From Eleusine coracana subsp. coracana (Eukaryota; Streptophyta; Magnoliopsida; Poales; Poaceae): a stretch of DNA of 64,000 bases. Made by a program: the position numbers and the translations under genes. Shown here one piece after another: positions 23,723 to 34,362 of this stretch. The notes under the pieces were generated by a model. The model had not been told where the DNA came from. It did no database searches and worked only from the letters and a program-made list of their open reading frames with translations. Where the stretch lies: NCBI GenBank assembly GCA_032690845.1, contig CM064427.1, positions 13,899,501-13,963,500 of the forward strand, given 5' to 3'. Within the stretch, counting starts at the first letter, position 1. Each line of letters opens with the position of its first letter.

Positions 23723-26700
23723 CACTACCTCAAAAATGACCTTTAGTGACGGTTTTTTACACAAGTTTCACTAAAAACGCGTCAGTAAATCTAGATCCAT
23801 ACAGACGGTTTATTTATCCGTCACTAGTATTGTTCTGATGGGTACCTAAAAACCCGTCACCGATACTTGTGACGGCTATTTCAAAACCGTCACTGATCAT
23901 ATGGCGGAAAATTTAAGACCCGTCGCTGATCCTGTGACGAAAAGTTTAAAACCCGTCACTGATGCTGTAATGGAATGTAAAAAGCCCGTCAGTAATGCTG
24001 TGACGGATGATTTCAAACCCATCGCTACTGTTTGCTTGTGACGGATGATTTAAAACCCATTGCTACTGTCTGCTTGTGACGGGGTACTAATGTGTGTCAT
24101 GGTTAGAAAAAAGCAAACCCGTCACTGACGCACAGGTGCATCCCTGATGCAACAATGACAGGTCACCACTTCTATGTTGTGCTCAGTATTTTTATGATGG
24201 GACCTAGCTGTTCAAGTGTTCATATTCTCCATTCATCAGTACAACGCATTGCTCACATGCAACTATATCATAAGTTTTAACAATTGAGTGAATCAATACA
24301 ACAAGCAAGAAACATAATTTGGAATGAAGTGACAACTTTTATGAGTCATGTAACTAGTACTAATCTACTCACAACAGTGAAATGTTCATCTACATTAAGA
24401 ACCTGAAATGAGTACTAATAACCTGAAATCAAGGAAATGGTAGGCATGGAACAACCTTGAAAGAACTATTAGGATCTGAAGAAGTGGACACCATTTGTCC
24501 TGAGGAACATATCCTGCCAAAAAGGTTGCAAAGTTACTAAATTAACACTTGAAATTTTGCTGTAAAGATAGCAAGTGCAGTATATAGAAAACAAGATGTC
24601 AGACAAAAACACATAAGGGATATACTCTCTGTAATGAGCCAGTGGCACAATTAGTATATAAACACGAGGGATACTACTGCAACCAGCCATTAGCATGCAA
24701 AGGCATCAGTTTTACTTGAATGATATTATATACTCATGAGAGCTACCAGATTGTGCAGAAAAAAAAATGCTTATGTTTTACTCAAATTTCCCACTGAACT
24801 TGGAAGCACAAATCAATTAAGAATAATGCAAAAGAAAATAGGGAAGGAGAGGAACATACCTTGCTATGGAGCAGTACTTAAGTACATTGTATTCTGGAAT
24901 TTCTGAGCCTATATAGCATCCACATCATTTTTCTCAAAGCAAATAACAAGAACAAACACAATAGCAGGTCAGCACACGAAGACTAAAAGATAAGTGGCCA
25001 CAGACAAGACCCAAGATGACGTCCGATAAACACAGTGAAAGCAAACAAAAGCCTAGATATAAATTTTGGAGTTCTACTCACATATAAACAATCATCATTC
25101 AGTGACAGGTGACTGCCATGCTCCATATTGACAACAGAAATATATCTTTTTTCCCATCCATGCTCTGGAACTATTACAACATTTACAAGAAATACACATT
25201 CATTACATGTTCAGTATATAGAAAAAGGCATCGGGGCATGTTCTTGAATCTCTTTTTTTTAGCATAGGAGACATTGAGATTTTAAAGTTTATTAATGTAT
25301 CTTTTTCTGAAGAGGAAACAACAGGGGGCACAAAATTCTCTTCATCTTCCTGCCAATGATGCTTGATGAACTGCTTAGTGAAGGAACAACACAAGGTAAC
25401 AAAAATAGGAATGGAGAGAGTAGCAAGCTAGGTGAACTAGGAACAAGCAATCAAGATGAATTGAAATATCATTACCTTATAGAAAAATTTGGCAACACCA
25501 TAAAGACAATAAGCAAGGTACTCCATCTACAAACTTTTTGGCTCAGTAAAATGTGCCTCTCCGATTTTAAACATGCAAAAGAGTCTGCATAGAAATCAAA
25601 CAGTAAGCAAGCCCGTTGCTCCACCACTTGCATAGATATAAATACGATACAACTATAAATTTGGATAATACTGTTTCATATCTCAGTAAAACTCAACATA
25701 GCCTTGCATAAACACTTTAAGCTGATTATATTTGAATAGAAACCATAGAAGAAAAATGTAGGATAAACATGCAGTGAGTACATGCAGAAATAAACATTTA
25801 TTATGAGATCATCATTTACCACAATATATCATAAATGGCCATCATTTGTGGGGTGAATCGGTAATCACATAGACCACAAGGTCTTATAAACTATTTTATT
25901 GTGCCATCATTATGCAACACGAAAACTTACACAGTCTGGCTACATCAATATATGCATAAATAACATGTTTCAGTGCAAATGTATGAACATGTAACTATTC
26001 TAGTTTCTCCTTGCTTAATTGTAAATCAAGTAAGTAATATCCTGAGTTATTGGACTCATTCTTCATTAATAGCAGCTACCAGATTCAGTAACAATTCACA
26101 AGGAGCTGGAAAATACTCAAACCATGAAAACCAACAAGCACACAGGGGTTTGATGTTGGAAGCATGTCATCTGTAAGCTGAAGTTCAATTCACATTTAGT
26201 AATAAACAGGATCCACGGTATTAAACGCCCAAGCCATATCCCCAAGCCTCAATTTTTACTTATTTGAATTATTATCTCAATTCGTTTGCACGGATGGTTC
26301 CGCTGTGCAGCAGAAATACTAAGATTGTCACACAGCAGCACAACCCTAGTAAATCTCATAAAATCCTCACTATTGTCATGATTCAAAAACAAACAACTAG
26401 TAGCAGATGGGAACTGCAACAAACATGATTCCAAAACAAACGACTAGTAGCAGATGCGAACTGCAACAAATCATTGATGGGGATAGAAGAAATCCTTACG
26501 AAATTGCACTCACCTAGGCACAACACTTGGAACCCAAGCAAATAGAAGGGGAGCGGAAAAATTGCAGTTCATTGGAGATGGAGCACGTCACGGGTGAATT
26601 GCGTCAGACCGTGCAATCAATGGTGCCGCAGATCCCCTTCACGGGTGGCATCCATAGTGCCCCTGGTTCGATCTGCGGCGACTGCTAACTGACCTCAAAT

Positions 26701-27398
26701 GACTAGACGGAGCGGGAGGTGACTTACCTGCTCGTCGGAGCGCAACCGGAGGCGACTTACCTACTCGCCACTGCAGTTAGGTTTCGGCACCGCTGTACCT
26801 AGGGTTGATGGAGGTTCGCCTTCGGTCGCCGTCGTGGCGCGCCGCGTCAGGCGGAGGGAACCACACCCATCCCTTAGCCCGGCGTTGTCGTTGCCGTGAG
26901 GGGGAGGAGAGATCCGGGCGGGTTTGGAGGATTGGAGCTGCTGCCTGCTGCAGAGTCCATGGCGGCGTCGGAGGCTTGACTCTTGAGCACACTCGGAGGA
27001 ACGAGAGGAAACTAATGAGATCGATCCGTTTGTCTCGTTTAACGAAGGCAAATAAGTTGAGGTTCTAGATCGTTCTGTTTAAATCCTATTATTTATGTGT
27101 TACCTACCACATAGCAACCTCAGTGTACTGGTTTGATCACTTAGCTCCCAACTTCAAGGTTGAAGGTTTGATTCTTAGGGTCAGCAATATTTATTTTTGT
27201 GTTTGGCGAATAACGTAAATAAAAAATGATTTGTGACTATGTGACCGGTTAGCCAAAAAGCGTCACTGGCACTAGTGACGGCAAAATATAAAACGGTCTC
27301 TAAATAGCACAGTGACGGGATTTTTATTAAATGTCACCTAATCATGTGACGCTGTAAAGAAAAACCATCGCTAAATGACGGGTATCCAAGGTCATCAA
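23723..27398. mobile_element. CACTA-like element, right terminus truncated
   Basis: The left end is CACTACCTCAAAAATGACC followed by dense subterminal repeats (cccgtcactgat, gtgacgg; 23745-24130). The right end (27230-27398) has the same repeats in inverse form (gtgacgggattttt, cgctaaatgacggg) and stops at aaggtcat, the inverse of the left-end atgacctt, just before the last 13 or so terminal bases. The missing end abuts a TTA microsatellite and pararetrovirus DNA. The interior has no recognisable transposase. A GC-rich segment (26700-27060) and a tRNA-like stretch (27109-27185) precede the right subterminal repeats. Confidence 0.75.
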
Positions 27399-27420
27399 AC
27401 CCTCTCTTAATTGAATAATC

Positions 27421-27443
27421 TTATTATTATTATTATTATTATT
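27421..27443. repeat. TTA/ATT trinucleotide microsatellite at a CACTA-virus junction
   Basis: An uninterrupted (TTA)n run of 23 bp lies between the truncated CACTA end (27398) and the pararetroviral coat-protein ORF (stop at 27519). Read on the viral strand it would be a run of Asn codons continuing the viral frame, so it may be part of the integrated viral DNA or repair-generated filler. Confidence 0.7.
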
Positions 27444-27518
27444 GTCTTTTATAATTAAAGTTTGTTCCTGACATTCAATAATTTCATCCTCTTTTACAGT
27501 TTTATTTTCAACCTTTGC

Positions 27519-29281
27519 TTATAATATTTCTAATTCTGCTTCTAACTTATTTATTCTATTTTCTAATATTCGGACTCTACTAGATAAAATTTTATCTTTT
27601 GGTTCAAATTCTACTTCATATTTCCAAGCTTGTTTCTTTATTTTTAGACATTCAAGACATGTTTGTTTAAGACACACACTACCTGTGGCTCTATTATCTT
27701 GACTTGGATAATATATGCAAAAAGTGCACTTTATATCATAGTCTCCTTTTTCTCTTATCCAGTCATGTTCACACTCTATTTGATTCATCATTTCAATTTT
27801 TAATCCAGCTAAATCCTCTATTAAATCTGATTCCTCATCATTTGATTCATATTCTATTTCAATATTTTCTATTTCATCTGTTTCTATGATAGAGTACTCA
27901 TCATCTTTTATTTCATCATTGCATATTAGGATATTCTTATTGGCACTATCGACTATAAATACCTTCTTTTGTTCTTCATATTTACTAGAGTATCTTTTCT
28001 GATCTTTATTAGGATAGATTTTACTTAGATGATCGGGTGAATTGCATATAAAGCATCTACATGTCTTATTATAATTCTTCAGTCTTACGTTTCTCTTATG
28101 TAAGAATAGTGGCCTATTATCAGATCTTTTTAAGAAATATCTTCTCTTTGTTCTAGGATTATTGTACTTTCGCTGAGGTTTTCTGAACTTTTTACTTTTA
28201 TGTCTTTCTTCCCCATATGTTAAAGGTATTTGAACTATATTATTGCAAAAATTATAGTCTGAATGCTTCATGGATCTTTGAGCTTGTATGCTTGTACATA
28301 TTTTTCTTAACTGTTTGAACACAAATGTTATGGCTTGAGATATATTAATGACTTGTCCTTGTGTTTCTTTTTTATATTCTTCAAATATCATACTGCCTAA
28401 GGGATCTGATAGTTTATTAAAATACCTTTCTACTACTCCTTAATTAAATCCTTGCTTAGCAGTGGTTGCAGTATATAAGTAATGTTATGAAAATTTCTTT
28501 ATACCTTTCCAATTTGTTAGTGTTAATTTTTCTATCTTTCTTAATCTTTCATTTTGTAAAGCAGTATTACCTAATTCTGGATCTTCTGCTATAATAAGAT
28601 GTGATATTATATTTGCAAAATTATATGGATTACTTCCAGCTCTTTTCAACTCTTCATACTTATCTGGACATGATTCTACCCATTGTTCCCATAGAACCCT
28701 TGTTGCTTCACCTAAAAATGTTTCTAAATATGTTATCATATCTTCTACCCTATTTTCTATATTATGTTGATTTTGTATGTATTTTTGAACTATTCCTTTC
28801 CAAACACTTAGCACATTTGGCCAATCTATTGGGTCATATGCAGATAAATTTAGTATTGCTCTTTCACTCTTATAATTTTGGAATTTTACTGGTTTTTCAA
28901 AATTTCTCTTTTGAAGCCCATGTAAGCATATTGACCTAGGATGTAATTATATGAGAATTCTTCTTTTGGTGGAGGCCAAGTTCCAGCTGATCTAGATGGT
29001 CTTTCTTGCTCCTCCTCACTTTTTACTGAGTCATCACCATATCTTTTTCTTTTACTAACCCCTACATTCATTGCTTCCATGGCATTTTCTAAGTTATGTA
29101 ATCCTATATCATCTAAAGAATCTATGAAATCATTATGATCTTCGGCATGATTTCTAAGTTGTTCTTCATTATAAATTTTATTTACTAACTCTTCTTCTTC
29201 CTCAAAACTTTGTTGTAATAATTTCTCATTCATGCTCCATTGTTCTTCTTCACTTATTGGCGAAGTATTTTCTTGAGCCAT
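27519..29281 (-). pseudogene. Pararetroviral coat protein (Gag-like), disrupted
   Basis: The N-terminus (29281-28886) is acidic, as in caulimovirid coat-protein precursors. A frameshift near 28910 leads into the capsid core (28900-28485, with VLWEQWVESCPDKYEELKR). Stops lie at 28487-28485 and again about 50 bp further on. The last part (28391-27519) is basic and contains CRCFICNSPDHLSKIY, a CXCX2CX4HX4C zinc knuckle whose last Cys is Tyr. It also has a second cysteine cluster (CTFC...C.KQTC.EC) fitting CX2CX11CX2CX4CX2C with one Cys read as Gly; that second pattern is the one described for badnaviruses. A C-terminal coiled coil ends at 27519. The start overlaps the end of the preceding ORF by 28 nt. 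Confidence 0.8.
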
Positions 29282-30411
29282 ATTCTTTTTCTAGTAATTA
29301 ATTGATTTTCTTTGTAAGTGATATCTATCTTATTCTTAACCTCTTTCTTGATCTCTGAGCATCTCGTAGAATTTTCTTTATCTTTTTTAATTCTTTTTAA
29401 CCTTGCCAGTTCTCTAAAAAAGTAAAGTTCTTTTTCAATTTTTGGCCATTCGTGTAACATAGAACTATTATATGAAGCATTTATCTGTTTTAATTTATTT
29501 TCACAATAACTTATTTCTGTGTCTATATCAGGTTTCTCCATGAATTCTAAGATACTATGTCTTCTACTATTATCTATTCCTTGTTCTGTCGCAACAGAAA
29601 CCGAATCATCTAAAGATCTTGTCTTATAATTTATAAATCTAATACTGGTGTTTTCCTTTTTATTCTCATAGCTGATATAGTCTTCAGGTATATATAAAAT
29701 CTCCTTCTTTTGTACTCATTCACCTATATCCTATTCTTCTCTTGCTCTCTCTTCATAATTTATTTTTAAAGGACTCATAAAATTAATTCCTTTTGATTGC
29801 ATATTTTGTATTACATCATTAACATTTACCTTATATTTTGTCCTGCTATTATTTGTTAGTCTACCGATAAATTCTATACTTACTAACAAATTTGTTCCTT
29901 TAAATTCTTTATATCCTTTGATTTGAAAACCAAAACACATTTTTTCTATAAACTCTTTTATAGGCATAACTAAGTCTGGAGCTATATAAGTTATTAAACT
30001 ACCTTCATTCATGTCTCCTTCTAAAAATCCTAATGCCGCTTTATTAATTGTGTCCCATCTTTTGTCTAACGAAGTTACTAAAACTTTTGTGCCTAACTTC
30101 TTTCTTGTCATACTTTTGATTCCAATTATATACATTCCTTGATAAATGTATTTGTAACCTGAATATTTTAAACTATTTTCAATTTGTCTACTTACAATTT
30201 TTAATTCTACTGGTTTTGTCAAAACACTTAATTCAACTTCCCTGGATATTCTATATAAACCATTTCTACTTTCGAAAAATCCCATGTGATATATTTGTTG
30301 TGGCTTTATTCTTCTTAAGGTATCCTTCTGATATTTTTCCAGATCAGTTTCTACATTAATGATTTCATCAAGATTTTCTATATCCTCGCTTTTACCTTTT
30401 AGCCTATCCAT
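29254..30411 (-). pseudogene. Pararetroviral movement protein (30K type), two nonsense codons
   Basis: The first 226 residues (30411-29731) resemble badnavirus/tungrovirus movement proteins: LDKRWDTINKAALGF, then LITYIAPDLVMPIKEF, a GYKEFKG segment, FIGRLTNN and KYKVNVNDVIQNM. These proteins enlarge plasmodesmata for cell-to-cell spread. In-frame TAG (29733-29731) and TGA (29718-29716) interrupt it. The same frame then continues to 29254 with a Lys/Glu-rich, probably coiled-coil tail that includes the separate open stretch 29541-29254. Total 386 codons. It starts 22 nt after the stop of the upstream ORF. Confidence 0.8.
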
Positions 30412-30433
30412 TAAGGTTAAAGGTCTTATGTCT

Positions 30434-31087
30434 TTATTTATATTTGGAGGGATTGATCTCCTCTGCAGACACCTTTAGATAAGTCCATTTATCTGAATTT
30501 ATGGATGTAGTGGAACAAACTATTCTGGCTAATGATAGTACAAGTTCTTTTCCTATGATTTCGATACTAACCTTTTCAAGGATTTGAGTTAATAGCTGCA
30601 CTATTATATTATTCTGTTCTATTAGTACTTTTGATTCCTCTTCTTGTAACTTGATATCCTTTTGTTCTATTATAACTTTTTTAGATTCTAACTTTTTATA
30701 GATCAGAGAGACTTCTTCTTTGATATAGTCACTATTTTGATAATATTTTATTGGTTCTGTTTTTCCTTCCTCTAACTTTTATAACGTGAGATTTATTTTA
30801 TTTTGTATTAAAGAAATATTTTCTTCAATCTCCTTATGATCTTTATAAAATTTATCTAGCTTTATATCTAATTCGTCTTGCCTTTTACCCCAAGTAATAT
30901 AAAGATTATGTATTAAGTCAGCAAGTGAGTTTAACTGTCCTTATAAACGGTGCCAAGTATGTTCTTCTAGAGAATTAAGTCTGCACCTTATTTTGATATT
31001 TTCTTTTATATTGACAATCTTTTCAATATTTATTTTAGAATTCAAATACTTTAACTTCTTAATTGTAACAGGCTCTGATTCCACCAT
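30434..31087 (-). pseudogene. Pararetroviral coiled-coil ORF upstream of the movement protein
   Basis: Starting at an ATG (31087), a 218-codon frame runs to TAA at 30434-30436 with two internal TAA codons (30943-30941 and 30781-30779). The product is Lys/Glu/Ile-rich and predicted coiled coil over most of its length. Its position between the leader and the movement protein matches the small ORF1/ORF2 (virion-associated, coiled-coil) proteins of badnaviruses and tungrovirus. Assignment is by position and composition only. Confidence 0.6.
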
Positions 31088-31159
31088 TCACACGGATATA
31101 AATTAATATATTTACCCATGACTATGGAACACTCCATAGAATATTTAAAGACAGCCGCG

Positions 31160-31262
31160 CACGCGTGGATTCACTATTCAAATTACTATTCACATTATTC
31201 GAATTACTATTCACTATTCAAATTATTGTTCACACTATTCAAATTACTGTTCAAATTTTGAA
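31160..31262. repeat. Short tandem repeats of the type (c)aaattactattca
   Basis: A degenerate 12-14 bp unit (ttcaaattactattcac) is repeated about seven times between the short viral ORF and the coiled-coil ORF. A similar AT-rich gaatagtnatttgaatag series occurs at the centre of the palindrome at 58755-58985, so it belongs to the viral sequence. Confidence 0.55.
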
Positions 31263-31286
31263 TTTCTAACCAATCCAACTTTTGTA

Positions 31287-31490
31287 CTATTTATGGATAG
31301 CGACGTCTTCTTTGATTATATTAAATGTCTTGCTAATATTAATCTTCTTACAGGACCGTTCTTTGGGCTGGCGAGGCCAAACAGACTGTCGGGCGGTATA
31401 AACTCTCTGTTGTAAAAATCCTACTTGGTACTCATCATACTTCTCGCTAATTTGCTTCAGAAGTAACAACGTCTTTCCTTTGATTCTCTA
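31287..31490 (-). pseudogene. Short conserved viral ORF lacking an ATG (ORF1-like)
   Basis: An open frame after a TAG codon (about 31493) runs to a stop at 31287 and includes LLLKQISEKYDEYQ and SVWPRQPKERSCK. No ATG occurs in the frame; the first usable codons are near-cognate (ATC, ACG, TTG). The same peptide is recognisable in the second locus near 58490-58620, where ATG replaces an AAA codon. Rice tungro bacilliform virus ORF1 is known to start at a non-AUG codon, so this may be the equivalent protein. Confidence 0.5.
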
Positions 31491-31499
31491 AGTCGCTAG

Positions 31500-32240
31500 C
31501 ATATGTGACAAGTTTTTAAACGTCTCCCCAGTCAGTTCCATCCGAAGGGAACACTTCTCTGCGGCTTCAGGGTTCTCTCTAACGCCACAACACGGGCTAA
31601 AACGAGAATATCGCCGTACCAGAGGTTTCTCCTATAGGGTCCCTAGCGTAAAAACTCATCTTATATGAAAGGACTCAGATAGTCACAGGATTTTAAAAAA
31701 CAACAATATTTCATTTCCACAAACATAGCTTACATATGGTTTTTTCTTTCGGGAAACCCCAAACACTTAAACAAACAAAGTAAAAATTACCTTGCAGGTG
31801 GTATCTTACAGTAGAATTACACTCTCTATTTTACAGGTGGACTACTACTACTACTACTTGGTGGTGGAGGCGAAAGCGCTCTCCGTGGATGGCTGGGTGA
31901 CTCTGTGATTGTTCCATGCCCTCTTCTGAAGCCAGAGTCCTCCTATTATAGTCAAGCGAGCGGTATTTCCTTCCTGTTTATTCAGCACACATAACCTTCT
32001 TTCTTCATGTAGCAAAGACACCAGGTGTCTCACTTTTTCTTATCACAAACACCAGGTGCTATATCTTTTAGCGTCATCTTCGTGCGATTCTTTCCTTCTT
32101 GTCTTGGCATGCATGACATGCATAATTGGTGTACTATCAACAGTAGTCTTTTGCTTTTTATTCTTTTTGCCTCATGATTTGGTCGCATGACCATGGCTTG
32201 CAACATCATGTCAGCATGTCATTATTTTGAACAAACTTTT
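31500..32240 (-). promoter_or_regulatory. Pararetroviral promoter and RNA leader, copy 1
   Basis: Read on the - strand, a TATA box (ctataatagg, + strand about 31941-31951) is followed by a leader with a CTA/GTA-rich tract (about 31843-31870), a splice-donor-like ctgcaaggtaattt (about 31785-31800), and conserved blocks up to the short ORF. The whole leader recurs at 54300-58745 (+, interrupted) and 58985-59770 (-). No tRNA-Met primer-binding site could be found here. Confidence 0.65.
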
Positions 32241-32258
32241 GTATTCGGCATTATTCTT

Positions 32259-32262
<4 letters not shown>

Positions 32263-32297
<35 letters not shown>
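32263..32297. repeat. TA dinucleotide microsatellite
   Basis: 35 bp of uninterrupted TA repeat at the border between pararetroviral DNA and the Copia LTR fragment. Endogenous pararetroviruses in grasses are often found next to AT repeats. Confidence 0.85.
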
Positions 32298-32299
<2 letters not shown>

Positions 32300-33639
32300 A
32301 GAAAAACTCCCTAAACTCTACAACCCATAACACGAGAGTACTCCACCTCTCTCACACCTCCTAGACGTCTCCAGCGAGGTCTTTAAATTAGATTATATTC
32401 TAACAAGCTCCACCTTGAGATAGATTCTATCTTGTAGCAAATAAAGAATCATCAACAAATTTCCTTTAATAATAAATAACGCCGGACACCAACGAGTCAC
32501 TGGGACTCAAATGGTAACATGAACCAAGCTAACCTTGAGCATGGCTTTAACTTAGTAGCAAGAACTGGCTTTGTCATCATATCAGCAGGATTATCAATAA
32601 CTGTAGAGCCTTTAAGTAGATAAAAATTGGCAGTTGATAAATCACCTTTCATGACAACAAGAGAGCCTTTTGTTACCTTTGTAACTCCACCTCCAGCGGA
32701 GTACTTATACCCTTTACTATCAAGTGTACTCAAAGAAACGAGATCTTTCGTCATGGTTGGAATGTGCCTTACATCGGTCAATATTCTAACAATACCATCA
32801 CACATCTTTATTTGAACAGATCCAATGCCCACTACCTTGTGAGATGTGTTATCACCCATCAAACACAGAGCCTCTACTATGGATAGATTCATGTGTGAAA
32901 AACCAATCTCTATAAATGGAAGTATGGAAGAAGAACCCATTCATCAATAATTTTAGCACATACAGCAAAACCAACAACAATATCACCATCAGAACTACTA
33001 TCTTGATTTCTTCATCTTCGTCCCCCCACGGACAAACAAGCTTTTTTCATCAGAATTGACACCAAACTCAGTAGACACCATCAATTTCATCTTTCCTTTA
33101 GAATGTAAAGCATCATAAACCTCATTGCCAGTGAGGGTCTCATGAGTATATATTATGGTGTCGCTGATATTAGAATAAGACGGGGGGCAACAAACACAAG
33201 AGCATAAGAGCTAAATACTCATCATCATATTTTACCTCCATAGACGAGAGACCTGAAACAATCTCCTTGAAGATTGATAAATGAGAGGTCGATGAATCAC
33301 TTTTCTACAACTTGTGTATAAGCAATTTCATCTTCAAATGCATCTTACTGGTTAGATCTTTTCAGATCCATTCCAGCTGAGCCATAAAGCAGCAACGGTT
33401 TTCTCCTCCAAAACCTCTTGCAAATATTATTTGATAAATGAAGATGATGTAGCTAGTGATAGAGCCTTATGATCACGACACTCTTTTTCATCGAATCATA
33501 ACTCTGGCTTCTTCATGGAGAAGCCATCAAGTATATCATCTAAATTAGTGTGCGCCAATATTGCCATCATTTTGACTTGCCAAAGAGTAAACTGTGTATC
33601 ACGATTTAGCAATGGAATATCATACTTGAGAGAAGCCAT
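32298..33639 (-). mobile_element. Internally deleted Copia retrotransposon
   Basis: On the - strand: gag starts at ATG 33639 (MASLKYDIPLLNRDTQFTLW...) and continues with stops to about 33000. A fused remnant (32940-32497) joins the protease region (LMGDNTSHKVVGIGSVQIKM, normally followed by integrase) directly to the C-terminal RNase H tail (NPADMMTKPV), so integrase and reverse transcriptase are deleted. A 3' LTR fragment lies at 32298-32404 (tcaca cctcctagacgtct...tattctaaca on +). The same LTR family forms the complete short element at 44549-46387. Confidence 0.8.
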
Positions 33640-33719
33640 CAAAAGTAATTAGCAACCAATTATATTTGCAGTAACACTGGTACAGCCTCGTGTGCACAAT
33701 GGATAGAAGCCATCAATTT

Positions 33720-33856
33720 ATTTAATAAATCATACTTGTTAGGATACAAACTTGAGACCTCATTCTCTCACACTATATTAAGTTACTATGCACTGATCGG
33801 TTGTATTCAAATATTTAAGCTAATGAGGAACAATGGATAGCTCACTTATATTTCAA
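33720..33856. repeat. Half-copy of the foldback family
   Basis: The sequence ttatttaataaat...ttaagttactatgcactgatcggtt...ttaagctaatgaggaacaatggatagctcacttatatttcaac matches one arm and part of the loop of the foldback element at 18853-19191. It lies just beyond the start of the Copia gag remnant. Confidence 0.55.
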
Positions 33857-34164
33857 CACTAGCAATGATTGTTTAATCCGAAATGCATTACAACTGCATC
33901 CAGAATCGATTTTGCGGTAGTTATTTGGCAAGCTACTGGTTCTAGCTGTCCACAATGGAATTCATTCCAATCTCTATTGATTCGTAATGTACATTTAAAT
34001 AAAACAAACAATACTTTTAGTATAAAATATCCTGATTTAAAAAATAAAGTTACCACATCGTATTAAACGCATGTAATATCATAATCCTATTTTCTTTTAT
34101 CAGCAGTCAGCTGATATGGTCATTTTCGTTTGAGTAGGCACACAACCTCAATTAAAAAAAATAT

Positions 34165-34362
34165 AAGGCACATGAAGGGGAAATGTTCGTTCTCGTGCTC
34201 GCAGAAAAAGTACAGGTCCAGGACCATGACGACTCCGTTACGAACATGAGGGCCATGCTCGGGACTGTTATGAACTCTACGCGGCAACGTTGTTGCTGGT
34301 ATCAAGCCTACTGAAAGCGGGCGCCCTCTGGTATAGTTTCATAGCCCTCCGGAACTCATCAT
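34165..34362 (-). pseudogene. Fragment of an aspartyl protease-like gene
   Basis: About 200 bp match the - strand gene at 47489-47695 at high identity (aaggcacatgaaggg, gttcgttctcgtgctcgc, gaaaaagtaca, catgacgactccgtta, cggaactc). They cover the DEFRRAMK-QYQRAPAF to HENEHFPFMCL part of the protein. Several small deletions shift the frame. The left and right joins are to unrelated sequence, so this is a copied fragment and not an adjacent gene. Confidence 0.8.

Larger units (their letters stand above)
27400..32240 (-). other. Endogenous pararetrovirus (Caulimoviridae) block 1
   Basis: Order in the viral sense, read on the - strand: promoter (TATA at about 31950), leader, a short ORF without ATG (about 31490-31287), a coiled-coil ORF (31087-30434), a movement protein ORF (30411-29254) and a coat protein ORF (29281-27519). 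Aspartic protease, reverse transcriptase and RNase H are absent. All ORFs carry stops or frameshifts, so no functional virus is encoded. Codon use is strongly A/T-rich, unlike the flanks. The block lies between a CACTA end and a TA microsatellite next to a Copia remnant. Relationship to badnavirus/tungrovirus is inferred from movement-protein and cysteine motifs. Confidence 0.85.

Noticed and set aside
23337..23764. Overlapping ORFs of 78-127 aa around the two CACTA elements
   Set aside because: No recognisable domain, and the 127-aa frame crosses the left end of the second CACTA element.
31090..32240. Search for a tRNA-Met primer-binding site in the viral leader
   Set aside because: No convincing TGGTATCAGAGC match was found in any of the three leader copies, so none is annotated.
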